From the NCBI GenBank assembly GCA_045631905.1, contig JAZQVO010000029.1:1-64000 (forward strand): a stretch of 64,000 nucleotides of DNA. The letters run 5' to 3'. The notes under the pieces are model-generated. The model was not told the origin of the DNA, did not search any database, and was given only the letters and a program-made list of their open reading frames with translations. The stretch is from HGM04593 sp045631905 (GTDB lineage Bacteria > Bacteroidota > Bacteroidia > Bacteroidales > Bacteroidaceae). Below are positions 1 through 8,422 of the stretch, piece by piece (positions within the stretch are counted from its first letter, which is position 1; every line of letters begins with the position of its first letter). The position numbers and the translations under genes were made by a program.

Positions 1-490
1 AGCTCTCTTCGTCGTAAGCACCGCTATTCTGGGCCTGCAACTGCATAATCTCGCCACCCGACAAGGCGCACCCAAGCAACGATAATTGCTCGATTACTTC
101 GATGTTTTTTGTTTTTGCCGCATTGTTAAGAGCAAGCGAAAAAAGATAATCACCGGTGAGTATTGCCACCCTATTGCCATAAAGGGCATTGATAGAGGGA
201 TTGCCTCGACGCATATTACTCTCATCGACAACATCGTCGTGAAGCAGGCTTGCTGTGTGCAACAGTTCCAAAGAGGCCGCCGCTGCGTAGGTCTCTTGCG
301 AAATATTACCGCAAGCACGCGACGCGAGCAGGAGCAGAATGGGACGCATCATCTTGCCCACCGACGAGGCCACACTGCCCAATGCCGAACCCAGCAGCGA
401 AATTTCGCTGACAAGTTGAGCATTGTAATACTCCTTAAAAACATCCAATTCCTGTTTTATGGGAGCCTGTATGGCTTTTTTAAAATCCAT
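1..490 (-). CDS. Polyprenyl diphosphate synthase (partial, C-terminus outside window)
   Basis: Trans-isoprenyl diphosphate synthase that lengthens farnesyl diphosphate with isopentenyl diphosphate to make the quinone side chain or a longer isoprenoid. The visible 163 residues start MDFKKAIQAP at 490 and run off the left edge. The first aspartate-rich motif is present as LLHDDVVDES, preceded by GKMMRP and followed by GNRVAILTGDYL, all typical of the IspB/octaprenyl synthase class. The second DDxxD motif would lie beyond the edge. It is divergent from polA. I read the start at the ATG at 490-488 because the family N-terminus begins there. Chain length cannot be judged from this fragment, so no symbol is given. 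Confidence 0.9.
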   Translation of the reverse strand, partial: MDFKKAIQAPIKQELDVFKEYYNAQLVSEISLLGSALGSVASSVGKMMRPILLLLASRACGNISQETYAAAASLELLHTASLLHDDVVDESNMRRGNPSINALYGNRVAILTGDYLFSLALNNAAKTKNIEVIEQLSLLGCALSGGEIMQLQAQNSGAYDEES

Positions 491-512
491 CGACAATATT
501 TATTTATTCACC

Positions 513-534
513 GTTGCACTGCAACAAGTGCAAC
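513..534. repeat. Inverted repeat in the polyprenyl synthase leader
   Basis: GTTGCACT at 513-520 and AGTGCAAC at 527-534 form an 8-bp inverted repeat around a 6-nt loop, between the -7-like box and the start codon of the minus-strand synthase gene. It could be an operator or a leader hairpin; nothing in the sequence decides which. Confidence 0.4.
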
Positions 535-553
535 CGTTTTTACATTTACAATG

Positions 554-561
554 CAAAAGTA
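554..561 (-). promoter_or_regulatory. Bacteroidales -7 box for polyprenyl synthase
   Basis: Minus-strand TACTTTTG fits the TAnnTTTG -7 consensus of Bacteroidota primary-sigma promoters and lies about 65 bp upstream of the start codon. No convincing TTTG -33 element is seen at the usual spacing. Confidence 0.45.
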
Positions 562-625
562 ATAAAAAGAATATGGTTGGTAGCATAATTTTTGTATTTT
601 TACATTCGGTAATTGTTTATTAAAA

Positions 626-3457
626 ATGGAAAAACTCTTTTTACTCGACGCATACGCACTTATTTATCGTGCCTACTACGCATTTATAAAGAACCCCCGA
701 ATAAACTCAAAAGGGTTCAATACATCGGCAATTCTGGGCTTTGTAAACACGCTCGAAGATGTTATAAAGAAGGAACAACCCACGCACATAGGTGTTGCCT
801 TCGACCCGAGAGGAAAGACCTTTCGTCACGAAGCATACGAGCAATATAAAGCGCAGCGCGAGGAGACCCCCGAGGTTATACGCGAATCGGTACCGGTGAT
901 AAAGGAGATTCTTAAAGCCTATAATATTCCTGTATTCGAGGTTCCCGGCTTTGAGGCCGATGATGTGGTGGGAACATTGGCAAAACAAGCGGAGAAAAGG
1001 GGAATTATTACATATATGATGACCCCCGACAAGGACTACGGACAGCTTGTTTCGGAGAATGTTTTTATATATCGCCCAAAGTATGGCGACAAGGAGTTCG
1101 AGGTAATGGGCGTGGAACGTGTAAAGGAGAAGTTCGGAATTGAGTGCACCGCACAGGTTATCGACCTGTTGGGATTGATGGGCGATGCAAGCGACAATAT
1201 TCCCGGTTGCCCGGGCGTGGGTGAAAAAACTGCACAGAAACTCATTGCCGAATTTGGCAGTATAGAAAATCTGCTCGATAATACCGAAAAACTAAAAGGG
1301 GCACTAAAAACAAAAATAGAGGAGAACCGCGAGAAGATACTTTTCAGCAAATTCCTTGCAACCATAAAAACCGACGTTCCGGTTGAACTCGACATGGAGA
1401 GCTTGAAACGCGAACCGGCAAACGAAGAGGAACTCACACGTCTGCTCGACTTTTACGAATTACGAGCACTCAAAGAGAGAGTGAAAAAGACAACACTCGC
1501 TCCCTCACTCTTCGACACTGCCGACGCACCCGAAATTACGGCAACAACCACCGATAACAAAAAAAGCAAAAAAAGCGACCCTCTGCAACCCTCTCTCTTT
1601 GATATTTTTCAGGCCGAGAGTACAGATGAAGAAAAAAAATCGAGCCATTTGAGCTTAAAAGACACCCCACACAGCTACAAACTAATTGATACAGAGGAGG
1701 ATATATATAATTTTCTTTCTGCTATAAAAAATTACCAAACTGTGTGCATAGACACCGAAACAACAAGCCCCCATGCATTAGAGGCCGAACTTGTGGGAAT
1801 TTCGCTCTCGGTGAAAGAAAACGAGGCTGTATACATACCCATGCCACCCGAACGCGAAGAGGCAATGCGCCGTCTCGAAATTTTGCGACCACTCATAGAG
1901 AACGAAGAAATATGCAAAGTGGGACAAAACATAAAATACGACCTCACCGTTCTTGCCAACTATGGAGTAGAACTTAAAGGAAAGCTCTTCGACACAATGA
2001 TAGCCCACTACGTGTTACAGCCCGAGCTCTACCACGGCATGGACTACCTTGCCGAAATTTATCTCAACTACGAGACAATAAAAATCACCGAGCTGATAGG
2101 CGAAAAGGGAAAGAACCAGAAGAACATGCGAGACCTCTCCCCCACCCTCGTGTGCGACTACGCATGCGAAGATGCCGATGTCACTCTAAAACTAAAAAAC
2201 ATTCTCGAAAAAGAGATAGAAAAAGAGGGTATAGAAGAGTTGTTCTACAAAATAGAGATGCCACTAATACCCGTGCTTGCCTACATGGAGCGCAACGGTG
2301 CACGCATAGACACCGTTTCGCTAAAAGAGACATCGCAACTGCTTGGCAAACGCCTAGACGAGATAGAGAACGAAATATTTACACAAGCAGGGCAAGCCTT
2401 TAATATAGCATCGCCCAAACAGGTTGGCGACATATTGTTCGGCAAACTGAAAATTGTGGAAAAACCCAAAAAGACAAAAACCGGACAATTTGTTACATCG
2501 GAGGAGGTGCTTGCACAACTACAACACCGCCACCCCATAGTAAAAAATATTTTACAATACAGAGGGCTGAAAAAACTTTTGAGTACATACATAGACAGCC
2601 TGCCCGAACTTGTAAACAGCCACACAGGCAAGATACACACATCGTATAACCAAACGGTGACAGCAACGGGACGACTAAGCTCGAGCAACCCCAACCTGCA
2701 AAATATCCCCATACGCGACGAAGATGGTAAAGAGGTGCGCAAAGCCTTTATACCCGATGATGGTTGCCTCTTCCTGTCGGTCGACTACTCACAGATAGAG
2801 CTACGAATAATGGCCCATCTGAGTGGCGACAATAACATGATAGATGATTTTTGCTGTGGACACGACATACACACAGCAACAGCCGCCAAGATATACAAAA
2901 AACCCATCGAGGAGGTGACAAAAGATGAACGTCGCAAAGCAAAAACAGCCAACTTCGGTATTATATACGGTATATCGGTCTTCGGCCTCGCCGAGCGCAT
3001 GAATGTGAGCCGTCCCGAAGCAAAGATACTCATAGATAACTATTTTGACACATATAAAGGGGTTGCACAATACATTGAAAAATGTAAGCAAGAGGCCAAA
3101 CTGAAAGGGTATGTCGAAACAGTATTCCACCGCAAACGCTTCCTACCCGACATAAACTCGCACAATGCCGTAGTGCGCGGATATGCCGAGCGAAACGCGG
3201 TAAACGCACCCATACAGGGCAGTGCCGCCGATATTATCAAAGTGGCGATGATAAACATATACCAACGCATGAAAGAGCAACTGATGCGCTCAACAATGAT
3301 TCTGCAAGTGCACGACGAACTTAACTTTAATGTTGTGCCCGAAGAGAAAGAGAGCCTGCTCAACATTGTGCTCGAGGAGATGCAAAACGCTTTTAGCATG
3401 AAGGTACCCCTCGTGGCCGATTATGGTTGGGGTAACAACTGGTTAGAGGCACACTGA
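626..3457 (+). CDS. polA: DNA polymerase I
   Basis: Repair polymerase that removes RNA primers and fills gaps. At 943 residues it has the full three-domain layout: 5'-nuclease (about 1-290), a variable lysine/serine-rich linker (about 295-350), 3'-5' exonuclease (about 360-545) and polymerase (about 560-943). The proofreading site looks intact, with D376 and E378 in CIDTETT, so this is not one of the polymerases that lost editing. Polymerase motifs A (DYSQIELR, D720), B (RRKAKTANFGIIYG) and C (QVHDELNF, D897) are all present. The start MEKLFLLDAYAL is the family N-terminus. It stands alone, divergent from the synthase gene. Confidence 0.98.
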   Translation: MEKLFLLDAYALIYRAYYAFIKNPRINSKGFNTSAILGFVNTLEDVIKKEQPTHIGVAFDPRGKTFRHEAYEQYKAQREETPEVIRESVPVIKEILKAYNIPVFEVPGFEADDVVGTLAKQAEKRGIITYMMTPDKDYGQLVSENVFIYRPKYGDKEFEVMGVERVKEKFGIECTAQVIDLLGLMGDASDNIPGCPGVGEKTAQKLIAEFGSIENLLDNTEKLKGALKTKIEENREKILFSKFLATIKTDVPVELDMESLKREPANEEELTRLLDFYELRALKERVKKTTLAPSLFDTADAPEITATTTDNKKSKKSDPLQPSLFDIFQAESTDEEKKSSHLSLKDTPHSYKLIDTEEDIYNFLSAIKNYQTVCIDTETTSPHALEAELVGISLSVKENEAVYIPMPPEREEAMRRLEILRPLIENEEICKVGQNIKYDLTVLANYGVELKGKLFDTMIAHYVLQPELYHGMDYLAEIYLNYETIKITELIGEKGKNQKNMRDLSPTLVCDYACEDADVTLKLKNILEKEIEKEGIEELFYKIEMPLIPVLAYMERNGARIDTVSLKETSQLLGKRLDEIENEIFTQAGQAFNIASPKQVGDILFGKLKIVEKPKKTKTGQFVTSEEVLAQLQHRHPIVKNILQYRGLKKLLSTYIDSLPELVNSHTGKIHTSYNQTVTATGRLSSSNPNLQNIPIRDEDGKEVRKAFIPDDGCLFLSVDYSQIELRIMAHLSGDNNMIDDFCCGHDIHTATAAKIYKKPIEEVTKDERRKAKTANFGIIYGISVFGLAERMNVSRPEAKILIDNYFDTYKGVAQYIEKCKQEAKLKGYVETVFHRKRFLPDINSHNAVVRGYAERNAVNAPIQGSAADIIKVAMINIYQRMKEQLMRSTMILQVHDELNFNVVPEEKESLLNIVLEEMQNAFSMKVPLVADYGWGNNWLEAH

Positions 3458-3511
3458 TAACACTATTGAAAATTAAACATCGTCCGACCTAAAAAAAACG
3501 ACACAAAAACC

Positions 3512-4579
3512 ATGGAAAGCAAAAAAAATTGTAACAAGGAAGAGGCAGACATCATGTCGTGGATACGCTTTCCGTTGGTTTTAGGTGTTGTGATGGCACA
3601 CTCAAACATATATGCTCTTGTGGAAATTTGGGAAGGAACAGCACCCATGTGGCCCGAATGGTTGAAATATATTTTCAACTACTCGTACCTGATGATTCTG
3701 CCCGAAAGCGTTCCCCTGCTTTTTATAATATCGGGATACTTCTTTTTTAGGTCGCCCGAAGAGAAAAACATAAAATTCTACCTCACAAAGTGGCACCGAA
3801 GAATTTATTCACTACTCGTTCCATACCTCATTTGGAACACAATAGCCATAGCCTTTCTGTTTATAAGGTTTAATATTCTGGCAGGAGAAAACCTTACACT
3901 CTGCGACTACATAAGCGGTTTTTGGGACTTCACAGGTCGCGAAGGGAACGACCCTGCCGATGGCCCTTTGTGGTATATTCGCGACCTTATGGTAATGTCG
4001 CTCACCACCCCACTCTTATACCTTTTATTGAGAAAAAAGGTTACAGCCATACTACTCTTTGCACTGTTGAGCACCTGTTACATCACAGGAAGCGGAATAC
4101 ATATAGCCGGTTTCGACACCGATTCATACATATTTTTCGCCGTGGGAGCATACATCGCAACAAGCAAAATAAATTTTGCAAATATCCCCCACAAGGTGGG
4201 TATTGCAACACTCATATTATATGTTCCCATGCAGATTTTTATAAACAAAACAGTGAACACTCCTCTGCTTTTTCTCGTTACAACAGCTGTTAAAACAACA
4301 GCCTTACTCTACCTTGTATCGGTGCTGTTAAGAAAAGGGATTATCGGCCCGCACAACAGATTATCTAAAATTTCATTCACTCTATATGCCCTGCACGGGA
4401 TAATCATAGGAGGTATCATTAAAACGCTCTACACCGTTACAGACAGCGATAACCCGCTTGCCTTGCTAAGCATATATATTTCAACACCACTCATAATAAT
4501 TACAATTTCATATACGCTCCAAAAGGTGCTGAACAGGTATGCACCAACGATTGCAAAACTCATGACCGGCAACAGATAA
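3512..4579 (+). CDS. Acyltransferase family 3 membrane protein
   Basis: Polytopic inner-membrane protein of 355 residues, probably transferring an acyl group to an extracytoplasmic sugar or lipid. The N-terminus carries the family's R-x10-H signature (R19 and H30 in WIRFPLVLGVVMAHSN), followed by about ten hydrophobic helices, as in PF01757 proteins. The substrate cannot be told from the sequence. It lies 54 bp after polA on the same strand, and a different transcription unit follows. A second member of the same superfamily is encoded at 25074-26243, but the two are only distantly alike outside the signature. Confidence 0.85.
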   Translation: MESKKNCNKEEADIMSWIRFPLVLGVVMAHSNIYALVEIWEGTAPMWPEWLKYIFNYSYLMILPESVPLLFIISGYFFFRSPEEKNIKFYLTKWHRRIYSLLVPYLIWNTIAIAFLFIRFNILAGENLTLCDYISGFWDFTGREGNDPADGPLWYIRDLMVMSLTTPLLYLLLRKKVTAILLFALLSTCYITGSGIHIAGFDTDSYIFFAVGAYIATSKINFANIPHKVGIATLILYVPMQIFINKTVNTPLLFLVTTAVKTTALLYLVSVLLRKGIIGPHNRLSKISFTLYALHGIIIGGIIKTLYTVTDSDNPLALLSIYISTPLIIITISYTLQKVLNRYAPTIAKLMTGNR

Positions 4580-4610
4580 ACCGATAAAAAATATTTTATT
4601 TTTATTTTTT

Positions 4611-4640
4611 TGTAACATTTAAATGAGTGACTGCGTCTAA
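4611..4640 (+). promoter_or_regulatory. Candidate ECF sigma-factor promoter
   Basis: TGTAAC at 4611-4616, exactly 17 bp, then CGTCTAA at 4634-4640. An AAC-containing -35 element and a CGTC-containing -10 element at this spacing are the general layout of ECF promoters and differ from the TAnnTTTG promoters elsewhere in the window. It sits 42 bp before the first gene of the operon that encodes an ECF sigma factor, which suggests autoregulation. This is inference from pattern only. Confidence 0.5.
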
Positions 4641-4682
4641 TAAGCGGTACCACAAACAATAATAACCCTTAAAACACAAAAA

Positions 4683-5375
4683 ATGAAAACAATAGCAAAG
4701 ATTGTACTTCTTTTGGTTATGACCATAACCCCCACTCTTTCACAAGGAGAAACAACAAAAAATAAATGGATAGAACTTGCCGAAAGCGGATATATAACAA
4801 AAGAGCAGGCGGTAACAGCCATAGAAAAAGAAGAACTTGACCGCTGGGAAATGCAGAAATTAAGTGCAAAACAAGGTTACGAAGTACAGAAACGTAACTA
4901 CGAGATGGACGAGCAACAAAATTATTTTCAATTTATGTTGATTATCACAACTATTGTTGCTACATCATTATGCATAATAATTGTAACAATAATAGTCTTC
5001 CGTTACAAACGCCGAAAAAACGAAAAAGAGAATGAGACACTCAACAAACTCATAGACAAAGGGGTGCTCTCGCAAGGCAACCCGGCAAACATAGAACTAT
5101 TAATGCCTAAAAAAGAGGTTGTTTCGGCAAATAAATTTATGACCGATGCCACAATAATGGGTATAGGATTTGCAGGTTTAGTATGCAATAATGGTGAATT
5201 TGTATATTTATTAGAACTGATATTCCACATATTATTGTGGGTTGGTTTGTCACGAATAATAGTTCGCACAGCAATAGCAATAGCAAAAGCCATAAAGGAA
5301 AAAAATAATAAAAGAGGTGCCACAACAGAGCCTGTAACAGAGGAAAAAGTGGTGGTCGATGAAGAAAATAAATAA
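4683..5375 (+). CDS. Exported/membrane protein of ECF sigma operon, DUF6249-like
   Basis: A 230-residue protein of unknown function. It has a signal peptide (about 1-20, ending near TLSQGE), a charged extracytoplasmic segment of about 60 residues, a strong membrane helix (about 82-102), then a basic-acidic stretch YKRRKNEKENETLNKLIDKG that resembles the start of DUF6249-type domains. One or two further hydrophobic helices (about 158-200) and a hydrophilic tail follow. It is first in the operon, 11 bp before the sigma gene. Such a protein could sense envelope state and hold or release the sigma factor, but no known anti-sigma fold is recognisable. The family assignment is from memory and moderate. 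Confidence 0.6.
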   Translation: MKTIAKIVLLLVMTITPTLSQGETTKNKWIELAESGYITKEQAVTAIEKEELDRWEMQKLSAKQGYEVQKRNYEMDEQQNYFQFMLIITTIVATSLCIIIVTIIVFRYKRRKNEKENETLNKLIDKGVLSQGNPANIELLMPKKEVVSANKFMTDATIMGIGFAGLVCNNGEFVYLLELIFHILLWVGLSRIIVRTAIAIAKAIKEKNNKRGATTEPVTEEKVVVDEENK

Positions 5376-5386
5376 CTATCATCGAC

Positions 5387-5935
5387 ATGAAAAACAGTGA
5401 AGATATTCTGTGGGTAACAAGGATACTTCTGTGGAACGACGAACGGGCATTTTCGCACCTAATGAGTAAATATTTGCCACAAGTGCGCAGATATTTCATT
5501 GTACAAACAATGGGAAACGAAGCTACAAGCGACGACCTCACCCAAGAAACATTTATAAAAGCATGGAAGGGTATAAGGGGATTCAAACAGCTGGCATCGT
5601 TCGAAACATGGCTCTACCGCATTGCTTTTAATACTTATGCAAGTTACACACGGAGCAACAATAAAACAACGTTGTCGATAGACGTAGCATACGACCTCAC
5701 CCAAGAAGATGAGCACTCGACAACCTGTTACGAAGAACAAAAAACAGTGCAAAAAGCTGTTTACAGCCTCAATGAAAAAGAGCGACAATGTATAACACTC
5801 TTCTACTTGGAAGAGATGAGCATAAAGGAGATTCAAAAGATAACAGGTTACCCCACCGGGAGCATAAAAGTATACTTGTCACGAGGACGCAACAACCTCG
5901 AAAAAATATTGAAACAATATGAAAGAGAGAGATAA
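5387..5935 (+). CDS. ECF-type RNA polymerase sigma factor
   Basis: A 182-residue sigma-70 family factor containing only regions 2 and 4, the ECF layout. Region 2 covers about 20-90, with DLTQETFIKAWKGI and the promoter-melting segment FETWLYRIAFNTYASY. Region 4 covers about 120-175, with LNEKERQCITLFYLEEMS and the helix-turn-helix IKEIQKITGYPTGSIKVYLS. It is flanked by two membrane proteins in a compact operon (11 bp upstream, 17-bp overlap downstream). The regulon is unknown. The TGTAAC/CGTCTAA element at 4611-4640 is the obvious candidate target. Confidence 0.93.
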   Translation: MKNSEDILWVTRILLWNDERAFSHLMSKYLPQVRRYFIVQTMGNEATSDDLTQETFIKAWKGIRGFKQLASFETWLYRIAFNTYASYTRSNNKTTLSIDVAYDLTQEDEHSTTCYEEQKTVQKAVYSLNEKERQCITLFYLEEMSIKEIQKITGYPTGSIKVYLSRGRNNLEKILKQYERER

Positions 5936-6311
5936 TAAACTTACCGACGTGCTTAAAAAGAGTTTTCCCACTCAACCCGAAAAGGAAAAACAACTCCACG
6001 CACACACTATGAGGTGCCTGCCCAAACGCAAAAGCAATAAGAGAACTCTTCTGTTCATACTTAATTGTACAGTAACAATAGGTGTAACATCACTCTTTTT
6101 TATTATAAACATAAAAGAGATAATACAAATTATTATAACATTCACAAAAAATATTCTCAACAACACCTTTACAGATAACACATACACTGTTATCTTATCT
6201 CTTCTTATATTGATTATTTCAACAATATGGCTGTTATACAACTCGCTCGACGAGTATTACAACAACCAAAAAATTGATATTTTGGAAGATGCCATGAGAA
6301 AGAGAAAGTAA
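5919..6311 (+). CDS. Small two-helix membrane protein, possible anti-sigma factor
   Basis: A 130-residue protein whose start codon lies inside the end of the sigma gene (17-bp overlap), so translation is probably coupled. The first 40 residues are hydrophilic (MKERDNKLTDVLKKSF, then HTMRCLPKRKSNKR). Two hydrophobic helices follow (about 43-65 and 88-108), with a charged tail. A cytoplasmic N-terminus of this size before a membrane helix, directly after an ECF gene, is the usual place for a membrane anti-sigma factor. The zinc-binding HxxxCxxC of ZAS anti-sigma domains is absent. Function is inferred from context. Confidence 0.6.
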   Translation: MKERDNKLTDVLKKSFPTQPEKEKQLHAHTMRCLPKRKSNKRTLLFILNCTVTIGVTSLFFIINIKEIIQIIITFTKNILNNTFTDNTYTVILSLLILIISTIWLLYNSLDEYYNNQKIDILEDAMRKRK

Positions 6312-6313
6312 AG

Positions 6314-6333
6314 AGGGTTGTACCCTATTTTTT
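6314..6333 (+). terminator. Short hairpin terminator after the sigma operon
   Basis: AGGGT (6314-6318) and ACCCT (6322-6326) form a 5-bp stem with a 3-nt loop followed by A and six T. It lies directly after the last gene of the sigma operon. The short stem makes it a weak candidate. Confidence 0.45.
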
Positions 6334-6351
6334 ACTTACAAAATTATTCGT

Positions 6352-6359
6352 TATTTTTG
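6352..6359 (+). promoter_or_regulatory. -7 box for ychF-lgt
   Basis: TATTTTTG matches TAnnTTTG, 60 bp before ychF. The -33 position holds TTTT rather than TTTG. The box is partly inside the inverted repeat at 6354-6388. Confidence 0.5.
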
Positions 6360-6388
6360 CACTGTTTTTCAAGAGAACAGTGCAAAAA
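6354..6388. repeat. 13-bp inverted repeat over the ychF promoter
   Basis: TTTTTGCACTGTT (6354-6366) and AACAGTGCAAAAA (6376-6388) are perfect inverted copies around 9 nt. The repeat starts inside the -7 box and spans the expected transcription start, so it may be an operator or a stable 5' hairpin on the mRNA. It is not followed by a proper T tract, which argues against a forward terminator. Confidence 0.55.
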
Positions 6389-6418
6389 TTTTAATAACAG
6401 AATAATATACCAAAAAAG

Positions 6419-7522
6419 ATGGCTTTAAAAGCAGGAATTGTGGGCTTGCCCAACGTAGGAAAATCGACACTTTTCAACTGCCTGTCGAGCGCAAAGGCTC
6501 AGGCGGCAAACTTCCCCTTCTGTACCATAGATGCACAGATGGGACAGATAACCGTTCCCGATGAACGACTAAACAAACTCGCCGAAATTGTTCACCCCGG
6601 ACGCATAGTACCCGCTACATGCGATATTGTGGATATTGCAGGCCTTGTAAAGGGAGCCAGCAAGGGCGAAGGCTTAGGCAACCAATTTTTGGGTAACATA
6701 CGAGAGACCGATGCCATAATACATGTTCTTCGTTGTTTCGACAACGATAATATTGTCCACGTAGATGGCTCTGTGGACCCTGTGCGCGACAAGGAAATTA
6801 TAGACATTGAGTTACAGCTAAAAGACCTCGAAACGGTTGAGAACCGCATTAAACGTGTCGAGAAACAGGCGCGTGTAGGTGGCGACAAGCAGGCAAAGCT
6901 CGAATACGACGTACTCATGCAGTATAAAGAAGCCTTGGAAGCAGGAAAATCGGCCCGTACAGTGGTTTTCGAGACCGAGGACGAGCAGAACATAGCAAAG
7001 AACCTTTTCCTGCTCACAACAAAGCCCGTGCTTTATGTGTGCAACGTAGATGAAACAGGTGCCGCAAACGGCAATAAATATGTCGATGCGGTGCGCGAAG
7101 CCATAAAAGAGGAAAATGCCGAGCTTTTAATAATTTCGGCACAGACAGAGTCGGATATTGCCGAGCTCGAAAGCTACGAGGAGAAACAGATGTTCCTCGA
7201 AGATTTAGGTCTCAAAGAGTCGGGTTGCGACCGCCTTATCAAAGCAATTTACAACCTGCTTACATTACAGACCTTCATCACTGCCGGCGAGATGGAGGTT
7301 AAAGCATGGACCTTCCGTAAGGGGTGGAAAGCACCACAGTGTGCAGGTGTTATACACACCGATTTTGAAAAAGGCTTCATTCGTGCCGAGGTTATAAAGT
7401 ATGACGACTATATATCACTCGGCTCCGAGGCTGCTGTGCGCGAGGCCGGTAAATTAAGCGTCGAAGGAAAAGAGTATGTAGTTCAGGACGGTGATATTAT
7501 GCACTTCCGCTTTAATGTATAA
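6419..7522 (+). CDS. ychF: Ribosome-associated ATPase YchF/OLA1
   Basis: P-loop protein of 367 residues (about 363 is usual) of the Obg-like group, which binds ribosomes and prefers ATP to GTP. The Walker A motif is GLPNVGKST at about residue 8, and DIVDIAGLVKGASKGEGLGNQF is the switch/G3 region (DIAG). The base-recognition motif is VCNVDE in place of NKxD, the change that gives YchF its ATP preference. A coiled-coil insert (about 130-200) and a C-terminal TGS domain ending EYVVQDGDIMHFRFNV complete it. It precedes lgt by 6 bp, so the two are probably cotranscribed from 6352. Confidence 0.97.
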   Translation: MALKAGIVGLPNVGKSTLFNCLSSAKAQAANFPFCTIDAQMGQITVPDERLNKLAEIVHPGRIVPATCDIVDIAGLVKGASKGEGLGNQFLGNIRETDAIIHVLRCFDNDNIVHVDGSVDPVRDKEIIDIELQLKDLETVENRIKRVEKQARVGGDKQAKLEYDVLMQYKEALEAGKSARTVVFETEDEQNIAKNLFLLTTKPVLYVCNVDETGAANGNKYVDAVREAIKEENAELLIISAQTESDIAELESYEEKQMFLEDLGLKESGCDRLIKAIYNLLTLQTFITAGEMEVKAWTFRKGWKAPQCAGVIHTDFEKGFIRAEVIKYDDYISLGSEAAVREAGKLSVEGKEYVVQDGDIMHFRFNV

Positions 7523-7528
7523 AGTAGC

Positions 7529-8359
7529 ATGAACACCCTATTACACATTGTTTGGAACCCCGATGTAGCACTCTTTTCCATAGGAAAATTCGATGTGCGT
7601 TACTACTCGCTATGCTGGGTGGCCGCAATAGGTATCGGGTTTCTTATAATGAAATATCTTTACAAGAAACAGGGTAAGAGCGAAGAGCTCTTCGAGCCTC
7701 TCTTCATGTACTGTTTCTTGGGAATTTTCATAGGTGCCCGTTTGGGTCATTGCCTCTTTTACGAGCCACACTACTACCTTTCGGGCGTGTCGAATTTTTT
7801 GGAGATGCTACTGCCCTTCAGAATAACATACGACGGCTGGACTTTTATTGGTTATCAAGGACTTGCAAGCCATGGTGGAACAATAGGACTTTTTCTTGCC
7901 CTCCTTGCATACAGCCGTAAATATAAAATATCGTTCACATGGGTGCTCGATAATATAGCAATAACAACACCTGTTGCTGCGGCTTTCATAAGACTTGGAA
8001 ATTTTATGAATTCCGAGATTATAGGCCGTGCAACCGACAGCCCTTTGGGTATAATTTTTATTCAGTACGATAATGTTCCGCGTCACCCGGCACAGCTGTA
8101 CGAGGCAATAGCCTACCTGTTATTCTTTATTGCAGGGTGGCTACTCTACCGCAAAAACCCCGGCATGGTGGGTACAGGCTTCTTTTTTGGTTACTGCCTT
8201 GCCACTATATTCACCTTCCGCTTTTTTGTGGAGTTCCTCAAAGAGGTGCAGGTGGGCTTCGAAGAGAGCATGGCTCTCGACATGGGACAGATACTGAGTA
8301 TCCCGTTTGTTGTGATAGGAATTTACAGCATGGTAAAGTCAATAAAAAAAGCGGTTTGA
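7529..8359 (+). CDS. lgt: Prolipoprotein diacylglyceryl transferase
   Basis: Inner-membrane enzyme that moves the diacylglyceryl group of phosphatidylglycerol to the lipobox cysteine of prolipoproteins, the first step of lipoprotein maturation. It has 276 residues and about seven hydrophobic helices. The family signatures are visible: GARLGHCLFYEPHYYL, the essential-histidine segment GLASHGGTIG, and RLGNFMNSEIIG followed by RHPAQLYEA. GldH and the PepSY-like lipoprotein in this window are likely substrates. Its stop codon lies in the loop of the terminator at 8344-8372. Confidence 0.97.
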   Translation: MNTLLHIVWNPDVALFSIGKFDVRYYSLCWVAAIGIGFLIMKYLYKKQGKSEELFEPLFMYCFLGIFIGARLGHCLFYEPHYYLSGVSNFLEMLLPFRITYDGWTFIGYQGLASHGGTIGLFLALLAYSRKYKISFTWVLDNIAITTPVAAAFIRLGNFMNSEIIGRATDSPLGIIFIQYDNVPRHPAQLYEAIAYLLFFIAGWLLYRKNPGMVGTGFFFGYCLATIFTFRFFVEFLKEVQVGFEESMALDMGQILSIPFVVIGIYSMVKSIKKAV

Positions 8360-8372
8360 CACCGCTTTTTTT
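8344..8372. terminator. Bidirectional terminator between lgt and mutS
   Basis: Seven A plus GCGGT (8344-8355), loop TTGAC, then ACCGC plus seven T (8361-8372). The hairpin has T runs on both strands, so it can end both lgt (+) and mutS (-). The lgt stop TGA (8357-8359) is inside the loop. Confidence 0.85.
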
Positions 8373-8422
8373 ATTTATAAAACATACCCTGTTTGTTACA
8401 CATTTATCCTTTGTAACAAAGA

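Noticed and set aside
86..562. 158-codon + strand frame opposite the polyprenyl synthase
   Set aside because: It is antisense to a gene with clear DDxxD and family motifs and shows no protein-like pattern.
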